Shown piece after piece: positions 8,487 to 17,490 of a DNA stretch of 64,000 nucleotides. Below the pieces are notes generated by a model. The model did not search any database. It was not told the origin of the DNA and saw nothing but the letters and a program-made list of their open reading frames with translations. The DNA comes from Longimicrobiales bacterium. Its GTDB lineage: Bacteria; Gemmatimonadota; Gemmatimonadetes; Longimicrobiales; Gaopeijiaceae. The position numbers and the translations under genes are program-made. Position 1 is the stretch's first letter. Each line of letters opens with the position of its first letter. The DNA is taken from assembly GCA_958296005.1 (NCBI GenBank), contig CATQHQ010000002.1:1671501-1735500 (forward strand), in the 5' to 3' direction.

Positions 8487-9380
8487 CTAATTCGTGAAGT
8501 CGTCCCGATCAGAAGCTGCCGCCATCGAGCGCTTGAAGATGGCAATCTCGCGGTCGATGTCGTCGGGGTCTTCGATGGATTCTCCGCGGGTGGCGCGCAA
8601 GTGCAGCCCCAAGCTGTACCGGCAGCATTCGGCGATGTAGGCAATGAACCCGGAGAGGCTCCCCGTCGCTTGGGCCTGCTCGATCTCGGCAATGTATCGG
8701 TCCCTGCCGTCTCGTTGGACCATGGCGATGGCGTACCCATGCTTCATCAGGATCAAGTTCATCAGCAAACGCGCCATTCGACCATTTCCGTCGTCAAAGG
8801 GGTGAATCTGGACGAAGCGGTAGTGAACCGTGGCAGCTACGACGATGGGATGTTCGCCCTCGGCTTCCTTACTGCGATGCCAGTCGATCAAATCGCTCAT
8901 CATGGACTGGACCTGCTCCGGCGGGGCGAAGTAGTGCATTTCGCCCGTCTGCGTCCTCACGTTGTTGGGTACTCTCTTGTACTGACCAACGGAGATTGGC
9001 CGCATTGTGCGACGTCCGTCGGACGCTTCCGCAGGCGTCTCGTAGGGCTCCTTCAGGAGGATTATGTGCAGGTTGCGAATGAACGCTTGGTTGAGCACGT
9101 CGCCTGCATGAACAGTCTCTTCGATCGCCGCCACCGCGTCGTTGTGGCCTAGGATGTCGAGGTGATCGCGCATCGGCTTGCCGCGAGCGGTGAGACCGTG
9201 GAGGATGAGCGTCCGCGTCTCGCCCAGAGTCAGGCTGTTCCCCTCAATGGCGTTGGAATGGTAGTTCCACTCGATCCTCAGCTTCTGCTCGAGGCGGCTG
9301 GCGGCGTCCGGCGATAGGTGGCCGAGCTCGTCCAGTTCAGCCTTCAGGCGGTCGATTTCGGTAATGATGTCGGTTGCCAT
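8487..9380 (-). CDS. Fic-domain AMP-transferase, class II (self-inhibited)
   Basis: 297 residues. The Fic core carries HPFDDGNGR (193-201) with the catalytic His, and the flap/anchor region IEWNYHSNAIEGNSLT holds the inhibitory helix motif SNAIEG (42-47) at the N-terminus, as in class II Fic proteins. Such enzymes transfer AMP (sometimes UMP or phosphate) to Ser/Thr/Tyr hydroxyls of target proteins, and the N-terminal glutamate blocks ATP gamma-phosphate binding until relieved. No separate antitoxin gene is needed, and none is seen. The tail RYSLGLHLRATRG is typical of chromosomal Fic proteins. It lies 39 bases downstream of the YtcJ-like amidohydrolase stop on the same strand. Composition is less GC-rich than neighbours, suggesting acquisition. 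Confidence 0.92.
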   Translation of the reverse strand: MATDIITEIDRLKAELDELGHLSPDAASRLEQKLRIEWNYHSNAIEGNSLTLGETRTLILHGLTARGKPMRDHLDILGHNDAVAAIEETVHAGDVLNQAFIRNLHIILLKEPYETPAEASDGRRTMRPISVGQYKRVPNNVRTQTGEMHYFAPPEQVQSMMSDLIDWHRSKEAEGEHPIVVAATVHYRFVQIHPFDDGNGRMARLLMNLILMKHGYAIAMVQRDGRDRYIAEIEQAQATGSLSGFIAYIAECCRYSLGLHLRATRGESIEDPDDIDREIAIFKRSMAAASDRDDFTN

Positions 9381-9419
9381 CGCGGACTACCGTTGGGGGG
9401 TGGCGGCCCAGCCGCCAAA

Positions 9420-11246
9420 TCACCCGCCTTCCCTCGCGAACACGACTCGCCCCGCGAGCACTGTCATATCCACCTGAGCCTGGTCGATCTCGTGGGGCGC
9501 GATGGCGAAGAGGTCGCGGTCCACCACCACCAAGTCCGCCGCCAGGCCGGGGCGGATCATGCCGGTCACGCCTTCCAGACCGAGTTGGCGAGCGCCGTTG
9601 GCCGTGTAGCCCAGCAGCATCTCCTCCAGGGCGAGGCTCTGGTCGACCGGGGGGTACGGCGGGCCGTCCGACGCACCGGGGCCAAGGCGCGTGATGCCGA
9701 TCTTGATGCCGTGGAGGGGCGACGTCAGCGGGAACGGGAGCCCGGTGGCCGGGAAGTCGGCGCCGAACGCGACCATGGGCGCCGCTGCCCAAAGGTCCCG
9801 GAGGCGCATGATTCGGGCGCCGCGCACCGGGTCCAGCAGGCGCGAGTACAGTGCCAAGCTGCCTTGCATGTCGTGGGCCCAGTGGGGCGTGGTCTGGATC
9901 GTCACGTCCAGCGCCCGGAGGCGCGGCAAGTCCTCGTCGTCGGCGAGCATGGCGTGGGCGACGGCGACTCGGCTGCCGGACTCGGGGACGGCTTCGCGGG
10001 CGACGGCGACGGCGTCCAGGACTGCGCGCAGGGTCCGGTCGCCGATCGCGTGGGCGTGGGCGTCCAGACCGGCTTGGCGGAGCGCGGTCAGCAGGCTGGC
10101 AAGGGGCTCGCCCGACAGCGCGACGGCACCGCTCCCACCGCTCGCATACGGTGCCAGCATGGCGGCGGTCTGCCCTTCGATCGTGCCGTCGATGGCGATC
10201 TTGACGGTGTGGATATCGAGCAGGTCGGAGGCGAAGTCGCCCCGCACGGCGTTGACGTTCGCGACGACCTCGGCGGGCTCCACGTTGGGCGAGTCCACGT
10301 ACCAGCTGGCTCGGTAGCGCACGGGCAGCTGTCCGTCCCGCTCCAGCCCCGCCACCGCCGACAGGGCGTTGCGCAACGTCGTCTCGCCCCCGGGGATGCC
10401 GGCGTCGAAGATGGTGGTCACGCCCATCGACGACAGCTCGGGCAGCGTCGCGGAGAGCGCGGCGCGGAACTGCTCCTCCGAGCCGATCCCGAAGACGGGC
10501 AGCAGCGGCCAGAACGCCGCGCCCTCCACCGCCCATCCGGTGGGCTCTCCGCTAGCGTCGCGCTGGTAGAAGTGGATGCCCGGCACCGGGTCCGGCGTGT
10601 CGCGGTCGATCCCCGCCACTTCCAGCGCCCGGCTGTTGAGCCACGCGCTGTGAGCGTCCACGGCGAGGATCATGACCGGGCGGTCCGACACCACGGCGTC
10701 CAGGTCCTCCTTGTGCGGCCCCGTCACGCCCGCCGAGTTGACGGCGCTGGCGAGCGCGCCCGGGAAGCCGAAGCCGAAGAGCACCTCCTCGTCCGGGTTC
10801 GCGGCGGCGTACTGCGCCAGCGCCTCCTGCACCTCGGCCACGGTCTCGGTCCCGATCACCTGAAACGTGGACGCGATCAGCCCGGCGACGGCCGGGTGCG
10901 TGTGCGACTCGACGAACCCCGGCAGCAGCATCCTTCCCGCCAAGTCCACCGTCTGCGCATCGGGGCCGGTGCGCTCCGACGCCTCGGCGCTCGTGCCTAC
11001 ATACTCTATGGCGCCGTCGCGCACCAACACGGCTTCGGCGCGCGGGTTGGCCGGGTCCGCCGTCCAGACCACGCCCCCAGCGAAGAGCGTCTCGGAGGAC
11101 TGGGCATCGGCAGCACCGGCAGCCGTTCGAGCATCCGGCGCGTCCGGCGCATTGCAGGCGAACACGGCGGACACCAAAGCGGCGGCGACGGCGATCGTTG
11201 TCCGGCTTGCAGTGGTTGCGCGGCGTGCGCGAACTCGTCGGTTCAT
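9420..11246 (-). CDS. YtcJ-like amidohydrolase lipoprotein
   Basis: 608 residues from the ATG at 11246, preceded by GGGAG. The N-terminus is Arg-rich, then hydrophobic, ending in the lipobox VFAC, so the enzyme should be lipid-anchored. It belongs to the Amidohydro_3 group: LFAGGVVWTADP, the metal-binding HTH in LPGFVESHTHP, AHAIGDRTLRAVLDA with a metal His, and the closing GMIRPGLAADLVVVDRD. Members hydrolyse amide or related bonds in small molecules; the natural substrate is usually unknown. It is divergent from the D-aminoacylase-like gene starting at 11361, and the two share a 114-base promoter region, suggesting joint control of acyl-amino-acid or peptide use. Confidence 0.9.
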   Translation of the reverse strand: MNRRVRARRATTASRTTIAVAAALVSAVFACNAPDAPDARTAAGAADAQSSETLFAGGVVWTADPANPRAEAVLVRDGAIEYVGTSAEASERTGPDAQTVDLAGRMLLPGFVESHTHPAVAGLIASTFQVIGTETVAEVQEALAQYAAANPDEEVLFGFGFPGALASAVNSAGVTGPHKEDLDAVVSDRPVMILAVDAHSAWLNSRALEVAGIDRDTPDPVPGIHFYQRDASGEPTGWAVEGAAFWPLLPVFGIGSEEQFRAALSATLPELSSMGVTTIFDAGIPGGETTLRNALSAVAGLERDGQLPVRYRASWYVDSPNVEPAEVVANVNAVRGDFASDLLDIHTVKIAIDGTIEGQTAAMLAPYASGGSGAVALSGEPLASLLTALRQAGLDAHAHAIGDRTLRAVLDAVAVAREAVPESGSRVAVAHAMLADDEDLPRLRALDVTIQTTPHWAHDMQGSLALYSRLLDPVRGARIMRLRDLWAAAPMVAFGADFPATGLPFPLTSPLHGIKIGITRLGPGASDGPPYPPVDQSLALEEMLLGYTANGARQLGLEGVTGMIRPGLAADLVVVDRDLFAIAPHEIDQAQVDMTVLAGRVVFAREGG

Positions 11247-11360
11247 TCTACGGCTCCCGCCTCTACCGAGGTTCTTGGGCGTCGGGGCTGGATACCCCGT
11301 CACGTTGCGGAGGGAATCTCCGTCCACTACAAGTACCGGCCCCTTCAGCGACAGGATAGC

Positions 11361-13127
11361 ATGTCCCGAATCGCCTTGAAAGCCGTTGCCGGGCGCGCAG
11401 CCCCGTTGGCGGCGGTGCTCGCCCTGGCTCATCCAGCCATTGCGGCGACCGCACACCCCCAAGAGCAGGAGCCCTTCGACCTGCTCATCGTGGGCGGCCG
11501 CGTCCTCGACGGAACCGGCAACCCATGGTTCCGGGCCGACGTCGGCGTTCGGGACGGGCGGATCGTCGCCGTCGGGGTGCTGGCGGGCGCACCGGCAACC
11601 CGGACGATCGAGGCGACGGGCCGGTACGTGGCCCCCGGCTTCATCGACATCCACTCCCACGCCGACGACGGAGGCCGCGACCCCGGCGGCGCAACGATCC
11701 GCACCGACTCCCTGCACCGGAAGTCCGCGCCCAACGTAGTCTCGCAGGGCGTGACGACGATCGTGGTGAACCAGGACGGGCGCTCGCCGTGGCCCATCGC
11801 CGACCAGCGCGCGCTTCTGGAGTCCCAAGGAGTGGGGCCGAACGTCATGCTCCTGGCTGGCCACGGGACGATCCGCAGACTGGTCATGGGGGACGACTTC
11901 CGACGGCCCGCCACGGAAGCCGAGGTGCGCCAGATGCAGGCCCTGATGCGCCAAGCAATGGACGAAGGGGCCGCCGGAGTGTCGGCAGGCCTGGAGTACG
12001 CGCCTGGACGCTGGAGCACGACGGACGAGGTGGCGGCGGTCGCGGCGGAGCTTGCGCCCTACGACGGCGTGTACATCTCGCACCAGCGCTCGGAGGGACC
12101 CGATCCGATGTGGTTCTGGCCCAGTCAGGACGAGCCGGGTCCGCCGACGCTGCAGGACGCGGTGATGGAGACGATAGAGATCGGGCGGCGCACCGGCATC
12201 CGCGTCGTCGCCTCCCACATCAAGGCCAAGGGGGCCCACTTCTGGGGGTCCAGCGCGTCGGCGATCCAGTTGATCCAGCGCGCCCGCGACGAAGGCGTGC
12301 GGGTGTGGGCGGATCAATACCCGTATGCGACCAGCGGCTCCGACGGGAACACGGTGCTGATCCCCCGATGGGCGCTCCGGGACCCCGAGGCCGCTTCGCC
12401 TCGGGAGGCGCGTCCTCCCGGCGAGATGTTCCGCTCGGCCATGGCGCAGCCCGGCAACGAGGAGAAGATTCGCCGCGACGTCGCCCACGAGATCCGCAGG
12501 CGCGGCGGCGCGGAGCGGGTCGTGATCATGGACTACCCGGACGACAGCCTCGTCGGCAAGTCGTTGGCTGAAGTGGCCGCGTCTCGAGGCGCAACGCCCG
12601 TCCAGACGGCGATCGACCTTCAGATGGAGGGCGACCCCGAACGGCGCGGCGGCGGCAGGATGCGAGGCTTCTCGATGTCCGAAGCCGACGTGGAGATGTA
12701 CGCGGCCCAGCCGTGGGTGGCCACGGCCTCCGACGGCGGCATCGCCGATCCGTCCGACGGCCCCGTCCATCCACGCTTCTACGGCACGTTTCCGCGCAAG
12801 ATCCGGCAGTACGCGCTCACCGCAGGGGCGTTGTCCCTGGAAGCGGCGGTCCGCTCCCAGAGTTCCCTGCCCGCCCTGATCATGGGCTTGGCCGACCGCG
12901 GCACGATCCGCAACGGCGCCTGGGCTGACATCGTCGTCTTCGACTTGGAGACGATCGCCGACCGCGCCACGGTCTTCGAGCCCCACCAGCACGCCGCCGG
13001 CATCGATCACGTCCTGGTCAACGGCGAGCTTGTGGTGGAGAACGGCTACATTCTGCATGCGCTGCCGGGAACGGTGATCGCGCCACAGCGAACGCGTGGT
13101 CCGGCGAAGTCGGACGCCAGCGGCTGA
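11361..13127 (+). CDS. D-aminoacylase-type (N-acyl-D-amino-acid deacylase family) amidohydrolase
   Basis: 588 residues. The start is the ATG at 11361, preceded by ACAGGA and followed by a signal peptide (MSRIALKAVAGRAAPLAAVL to IAATA). The family begins with DLLIVGGRVLDGTGNPWFRADVGV and the metal site HSH in GFIDIHSHAD; GVTTIVVNQDG, VVASHIKAKG (metal His) and ATASDGGI complete the active site. Members remove acyl groups from N-acyl-D-amino acids or act on related dipeptides. Export suggests it works in the periplasm on D-amino-acid-containing debris. The protein is 588 residues against about 480-540 for classical D-aminoacylases, with an extended middle. It is followed after 32 bases by a permease gene. 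Confidence 0.88.
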   Translation: MSRIALKAVAGRAAPLAAVLALAHPAIAATAHPQEQEPFDLLIVGGRVLDGTGNPWFRADVGVRDGRIVAVGVLAGAPATRTIEATGRYVAPGFIDIHSHADDGGRDPGGATIRTDSLHRKSAPNVVSQGVTTIVVNQDGRSPWPIADQRALLESQGVGPNVMLLAGHGTIRRLVMGDDFRRPATEAEVRQMQALMRQAMDEGAAGVSAGLEYAPGRWSTTDEVAAVAAELAPYDGVYISHQRSEGPDPMWFWPSQDEPGPPTLQDAVMETIEIGRRTGIRVVASHIKAKGAHFWGSSASAIQLIQRARDEGVRVWADQYPYATSGSDGNTVLIPRWALRDPEAASPREARPPGEMFRSAMAQPGNEEKIRRDVAHEIRRRGGAERVVIMDYPDDSLVGKSLAEVAASRGATPVQTAIDLQMEGDPERRGGGRMRGFSMSEADVEMYAAQPWVATASDGGIADPSDGPVHPRFYGTFPRKIRQYALTAGALSLEAAVRSQSSLPALIMGLADRGTIRNGAWADIVVFDLETIADRATVFEPHQHAAGIDHVLVNGELVVENGYILHALPGTVIAPQRTRGPAKSDASG

Positions 13128-13159
13128 TCCCCCACCCTCCGCGACGACGACCGCCGCCC

Positions 13160-15457
13160 ATGGCCAACCGCCCAACCTCTTCCTCCTCGCCCCAGGCCAT
13201 TCTGTCCAGCTTCGGCCGCCCGGCCGCCGGGGGCCAGGCGAAACAGAAGAGCGGCCACGGATTCGGCACGGCGCCGGTCTTCCTGGCGTCGGTCAGCACG
13301 ATCCTGGGCGCGATTCTGTTTCTGCGCTTCGGCTACGCCGTGGGCCACGTGGGGCTTGCAGGGACGATGGCGATCATCGCCATCGGCCACTTGGTGACGA
13401 TCCCCACGGTGCTGGCGGTCTCCGAGATCGCAACGAACAGGCGCGTCGCGGGCGGAGGCGCCTACTTCATCATCAGCCGGTCCTTCGGCACGACGATCGG
13501 CGGCTCCATCGGCATCGCCCTCTACCTGTCGGAGGCGATCTCGGTGGCGTTCTACCTGGTCGCCTTCGGGGAAGCGTTCGAGCCGGTCATGCAGTGGGCG
13601 GCGGCGAAGTACGACGTCCAGCCGATGGTGCAGTGGGTGAGCCTGCCCGGCCTAATAGTCCTGTGCACGCTCATGCTCACTCGCGGCGCCGCCTTGGGCG
13701 TCCGAGCGCTCTGGATCGTCGCCGGCATCTTGGCGCTCGTGATCGGGTCCTTTCTTCTGGGAACGGGTCCAGAGGAGATCAGACCCCAAGGTCTCGACGT
13801 AACCGCGACTATCGCCGAACCGGACGGCTTCGGGAAAGTCTTCGCGACCGTCTTCCCCGCGTTCACCGGCATGATCGCGGGCCTCAGTCTCTCCGGGGAC
13901 CTCAAGGAGCCCAAGCGCTCGATCCCCTTGGGAAGCATCGGCGCCACGGTCACGGGCATGGTCGTGTACGTCATCGTGGCGGTAAAGCTGGCGAACCACG
14001 CAACGCCCGAGGCCCTTGCCGGAGACCAGTTCATCATGTCCCAGATCGCGCTCTGGGGTCCGGCAGTGTTCATAGGGCTTGCCGCGGCGGCGATATCGTC
14101 GTCGCTGGGCTCGATTCTGGGAGCGCCCCGGACGTTGCAGGCCCTGGCCCGAGACAAGGTGTTCCCCGGCGGCCGGGTCAACAGCGTGCTGGCTCAGGGC
14201 CACGGCGAGGCCGACGAGCCCCGGAACGCGATCTGGGTGTCGTCGACCCTGGCACTGGTCTTCGTGCTGATGGGAGACATCGACTTCATCGCCCAGATCC
14301 TCAGCATGTTCTTCATGGTGACCTACGGCGCCCTGTGCCTGGTGTCGTTCCTGGAGTACTTCGCCGGCAACCCGTCGTATCGGCCCACCTTCCGCTCCCG
14401 CTGGTACGTGTCGCTGGTCGGGGCGCTCATGTGCGGCCTCATGATGATTCAGATGAACGCCGCCTACGCGCTGCTCTCGGTGGCGATCATGGTGATGATC
14501 TACCTCGGCCTAAGCCGCACTCGCCGTGGCGAGCGAGATTTCGCGGTGATCCTGCAAAGCGCGATGTACCAGACCGTCCGCAGGTTGCAGATCGCCCTCC
14601 AGAAGAACCAGCGCATCCACCAGGACGAATGGCGGCCTTCGTTCATCGCCATGACCCGCCACGGACAACGTCGGGTCGCCCAGTTCGACCTGCTTCGGTG
14701 GATCTGCCACCGCCACGGCTTCGGCCACTTCATCCAGTACATCGAGGGCAAGTACAGCCTGGAGACGGAGATCGACGCCCGGGCCCAGCTGGGCAATCTT
14801 GTGCGACGCTCCGACTTGAGCCGAGCGGGCACCTTCGTCGACACGCTGATTGCGCCGTCCTTCGAGTCCGCCGTGACCCAGGCGTTGCAGTTCCCCGGCG
14901 TCTCCGGCTTCCCCAACAACAGCGTCCTGCTGGAGTTCGACCAGGAGCACCCCGAAGAGATCGACGAAGTGGGCAAGGCAACAGCACTGGCCTCTTCCGC
15001 CAACTTCAACGTTACCGTCTTGCGGTCCACCACCTTCCGCTTCGGCTACCGGGCATCAATCCACATCTGGATCACCCGGGAGACGCTGCCCAACGTCGCG
15101 ATGATGCTGATGCTGGCATACATCATCGTCGGCCACCGAGAGTGGAGGACGGCCGAGATCCGCGTCTTCGCCTGCGTGGACCCCGACCGTCGCCAGAACA
15201 GCGCCGACGAGCTCTCCACCCTAGTCAAGCAGGGCCGACTTCCGATCTCCAGGAACAACATCGAGACGTTGCCAGTAAAGTCGCCCAGCGACATCGAGGC
15301 CGCCGTAGCCGACAACTCGTCCTCCGCCGACCTAGTGATCGCCGGCATTTCGAAAGCCCAGATCGCCGGCAATGAGCTCGCCAGCGTCCTCACGAGCTAC
15401 AAGGCCGCCAACGACGTGCTGTTCGTCTACGCCGCCGAACGGATTACGATCGAGTAG
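13160..15457 (+). CDS. SLC12/cation-chloride-cotransporter-like APC-superfamily permease
   Basis: 765 residues. About twelve membrane segments fill residues ~35-450, opening with APVFLASVSTILGAILFLRFGYAVG, the typical first helix of the SLC12 group, and including SGDLKEPKRSIPLGSIGA, close to the family's conserved helix-6 to helix-7 motif. A large soluble C-terminal part (~460-765) follows, as in eukaryotic cotransporters. It ends with ADLVIAGISKAQIAGNELAS, resembling the universal-stress-like fold seen in these tails. The transported species is probably an ion pair or amino acid; it cannot be read from sequence. The gene starts 32 bases after the D-aminoacylase-like gene, so an amino acid or counter-ion role is possible. 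It converges on the TOPRIM/ATPase cassette. Confidence 0.85.
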   Translation: MANRPTSSSSPQAILSSFGRPAAGGQAKQKSGHGFGTAPVFLASVSTILGAILFLRFGYAVGHVGLAGTMAIIAIGHLVTIPTVLAVSEIATNRRVAGGGAYFIISRSFGTTIGGSIGIALYLSEAISVAFYLVAFGEAFEPVMQWAAAKYDVQPMVQWVSLPGLIVLCTLMLTRGAALGVRALWIVAGILALVIGSFLLGTGPEEIRPQGLDVTATIAEPDGFGKVFATVFPAFTGMIAGLSLSGDLKEPKRSIPLGSIGATVTGMVVYVIVAVKLANHATPEALAGDQFIMSQIALWGPAVFIGLAAAAISSSLGSILGAPRTLQALARDKVFPGGRVNSVLAQGHGEADEPRNAIWVSSTLALVFVLMGDIDFIAQILSMFFMVTYGALCLVSFLEYFAGNPSYRPTFRSRWYVSLVGALMCGLMMIQMNAAYALLSVAIMVMIYLGLSRTRRGERDFAVILQSAMYQTVRRLQIALQKNQRIHQDEWRPSFIAMTRHGQRRVAQFDLLRWICHRHGFGHFIQYIEGKYSLETEIDARAQLGNLVRRSDLSRAGTFVDTLIAPSFESAVTQALQFPGVSGFPNNSVLLEFDQEHPEEIDEVGKATALASSANFNVTVLRSTTFRFGYRASIHIWITRETLPNVAMMLMLAYIIVGHREWRTAEIRVFACVDPDRRQNSADELSTLVKQGRLPISRNNIETLPVKSPSDIEAAVADNSSSADLVIAGISKAQIAGNELASVLTSYKAANDVLFVYAAERITIE

Positions 15458-15483
15458 GGGCGCGGCGGGGCGGACAAGGACCG

Positions 15484-15499
15484 CTGTTCACCCGAACAG
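15484..15499. terminator. Short hairpin between convergent genes
   Basis: CTGTTC and GAACAG flank an ACCC loop. The hairpin overlaps the stop codon of the TOPRIM-like gene and lies 26 bases beyond the permease stop, so it could terminate both. No clear T-run follows, which keeps confidence low. Confidence 0.35.
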
Positions 15500-16117
15500 T
15501 TCGCGGATCCACTCCGAGAATCGGAAGCATAGGTCGCCGCTGGTGTCCAGGTCCCTAGTGCGGATCGCCGGTCCAATCTTGCCAGGCGTCTCGCGGGTTG
15601 CAAGCCACGCATAGAGTTCTGCCCTGCTTGTCTTCTGCGGCTTAAACTTCCTGTGTGCTTTTGTGTCCGCAATATATTTCTTGGAGAACGGCCAGACAGG
15701 ATCTCGTTCTGGAATCATTTTTTGAACAAAATCTTCAAGCTCGCCGGGTGACGCGTTGTCCGGCATTAGCCATACGCCGACTCTCGGTTTTCCTGGTTTT
15801 GCTGCGATAATGATCCCCTCTGACGCCAGTCCTTCTGGAGGAGTGACCCCAGCTTCTTTGAGGCAATCGTGGACGCGGTCCCACTGGTTCACAATGTCGC
15901 CGTTGGCATCCAGAACAAATGCGACTACCTCGCGATCCGAAACTTTGATCTCATTCTCCATCCTGCCTAACAAGTGCTGAACACCCCCTGTTTCTTCAAT
16001 GTCGAAGGACAGGGGGATTTCGTTCCGAATGCAAATGTGCCTAACAACATGTTTGTCGGTGACACCCTCCACAAAGATGACTCTCTCGGTCGGCGGCGAC
16101 GTGCTGGCAGGTGTCAT
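15488..16117 (-). CDS. TOPRIM-like DUF3226-type protein, partner of ABC-type ATPase
   Basis: 209 residues. The N-terminal RVIFVEGVTDKHVVRHI carries the TOPRIM-like glutamate E17 and Asp at 21; VVAFVLDANGD (65-74) supplies the second acidic cluster and VGVWLMPDN (113-121) the third strand. This is the pattern of the DUF3226 branch of the TOPRIM superfamily. Proteins of this fold act as metal-dependent nucleases or nucleotide-binding effectors. The ATG lies 12 bases after the ATPase stop, so the two are an operon, as in OLD/Gabija/PARIS-like pairs where an ATPase senses and a TOPRIM partner acts. Sequence here is clearly less GC-rich than the flanks, with runs such as ATTTTTTGAACAAAATC, suggesting recent transfer. 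Function as a defence effector is inference. Confidence 0.75.
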   Translation of the reverse strand: MTPASTSPPTERVIFVEGVTDKHVVRHICIRNEIPLSFDIEETGGVQHLLGRMENEIKVSDREVVAFVLDANGDIVNQWDRVHDCLKEAGVTPPEGLASEGIIIAAKPGKPRVGVWLMPDNASPGELEDFVQKMIPERDPVWPFSKKYIADTKAHRKFKPQKTSRAELYAWLATRETPGKIGPAIRTRDLDTSGDLCFRFSEWIRELFG

Positions 16118-16129
16118 CTTCGGACTACT

Positions 16130-17302
16130 CTACCTGACTTCGATCCCGTATTCGGCCGCTGACTTCATCTGATCTTCCTCGTACGTGACGGCACGGGTCT
16201 GGTCGCCATCGCGTTCCAGGCGAACAAGAACACCACTGGCGTCGGGCGTATCCTCGACAGCCTGGGCAAATCCTCTCACACAATCGAAGCTGTGCGTCGT
16301 CGCGATGACCTGGACGTTGTTCGCCTCCGCCGCCCGCAACACCATCCGCCAGAACGCCGCCTGCACAGAATGATGAATGCCGTTTTCCGCTTCGTCAATG
16401 AGCAGGAACCCGTTTCGGCTCCATGCCAGGACGATAGCCGCTCCAAAGAACCTTACGGCCCCATCGCCGAGACTCCTTAGCGGCACCGGCTCGTCTCGAC
16501 CTCTGACCCTTACTTCAAACCTTTGCGTTCCACGCCGCTCATCCCGCATTCCCATCAGCGCCACGCGCTCCACGGTGTCGGCAACGACAAGATTCAGGGC
16601 CTGAACAACCCGATCTTCTTCCCTGAGCACCACGCTATCCCAGTACCTGACAGCTTCGTCGTTCCGCAACAACCCCGGACCTAACAGCTGGCACGCTGTC
16701 GCGGGCGGTAGGTCGTCGTTGCCCACAGGGACGCGGTACCTCCTGTAGAACCGATACATGGCACCGCTGTTCCGACCTTGGCGAGAGAACATGAACCATG
16801 GCATGAGTCTCTTACGCCCTCCGCAGGAAGCTTGAAGCATCAACACCGGTGCGGACATATCGCTCCCGAGAAGTGGAGGCGCGTCGTCGTCAAAGACACC
16901 GTCGAAGAGGTCCGCTTGATCTTCGCCGGGTACGACGACTTCGATATTCAAGGAATCGCGAGACTGGCCGTCAACCGGACCAATGACAATCCGGGACTGC
17001 GCCGACACCCGCCGACCATGAAAGAGCGCCGCGAGATTCGGAGCAACCAAGGCGTCGCCGTCTTCGTCTAGCGTCGTCAGGAACTCCTCTCGGCCTCTGA
17101 TCACAGACGACAGCGTGGCCTCTCTCCCGCGTGCGGCATATGCGCGGACTGCCTCGAGGACCGTCGTCTTTCCGGTGCCGTTCTTGCCCGCCAACAGCGT
17201 CGCGCGACCAAGCCTCGGGACATGGAGTTCCCTAATTCCGCGGAATCCCATGACCGACAAGCTCGGCAGATGGGGCAAGTCGCGTGACTGGTCGCTGGAC
17301 AT
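16130..17302 (-). CDS. ABC-type (SMC/OLD-like) AAA ATPase of a two-gene cassette
   Basis: 390 residues. Walker A is AGKNGTGKTT (38-47), the signature is LGDGAVRF (278-285), Walker B is FLLIDEAENG (299-308) and the switch His is in ATTHSFD (H337). The early MGFRGIRELHVPRLGRATLL and the short, non-coiled middle are typical of the AAA_15/AAA_21 ATPases found in OLD, PARIS and related anti-phage pairs, not of transport ATPases. No membrane segments. The start ATG at 17302 precedes MGFRG by 17 residues. The TOPRIM-like gene follows 12 bases later. Both genes have lower GC than the surroundings. Probably a sensor or scaffold that releases or activates the TOPRIM partner on infection; this function is inferred from architecture only. 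Confidence 0.85.
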   Translation of the reverse strand: MSSDQSRDLPHLPSLSVMGFRGIRELHVPRLGRATLLAGKNGTGKTTVLEAVRAYAARGREATLSSVIRGREEFLTTLDEDGDALVAPNLAALFHGRRVSAQSRIVIGPVDGQSRDSLNIEVVVPGEDQADLFDGVFDDDAPPLLGSDMSAPVLMLQASCGGRKRLMPWFMFSRQGRNSGAMYRFYRRYRVPVGNDDLPPATACQLLGPGLLRNDEAVRYWDSVVLREEDRVVQALNLVVADTVERVALMGMRDERRGTQRFEVRVRGRDEPVPLRSLGDGAVRFFGAAIVLAWSRNGFLLIDEAENGIHHSVQAAFWRMVLRAAEANNVQVIATTHSFDCVRGFAQAVEDTPDASGVLVRLERDGDQTRAVTYEEDQMKSAAEYGIEVR

Positions 17303-17357
17303 TGGATGGCGTGCCGCTGGTTGAATGGTGACTCCCGAGCCCGTCCGTGGCGGGCGG

Positions 17358-17372
17358 GCGTGTCGGACACGC
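17358..17372. promoter_or_regulatory. 15-bp palindrome in divergent region
   Basis: GCGTGTC and GACACGC flank a single central G. It lies in the 188-base gap between the ATPase start (17302, minus) and the peptidase start (17491, plus), where an operator could act on either gene. In DNA this GC-rich, short palindromes also arise by chance. Confidence 0.3.
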
Positions 17373-17490
17373 TAGCCGCCGAGTGGCGGAGCGTCAAACG
17401 CCGATGGGCTCCAGGGGGCCCCCACCCTATCACCGGAGCCGCTATCTTCGTCCGGCACGAGCACCCTGTCCCCACACCGAGGCCCGTCGC

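Noticed and set aside
9318..11360. Plus-strand open frame extending the D-aminoacylase-like gene upstream by 680 codons
   Set aside because: The extension is antisense to the YtcJ-like and Fic genes and has shadow composition. The real start has a ribosome site and a signal peptide.
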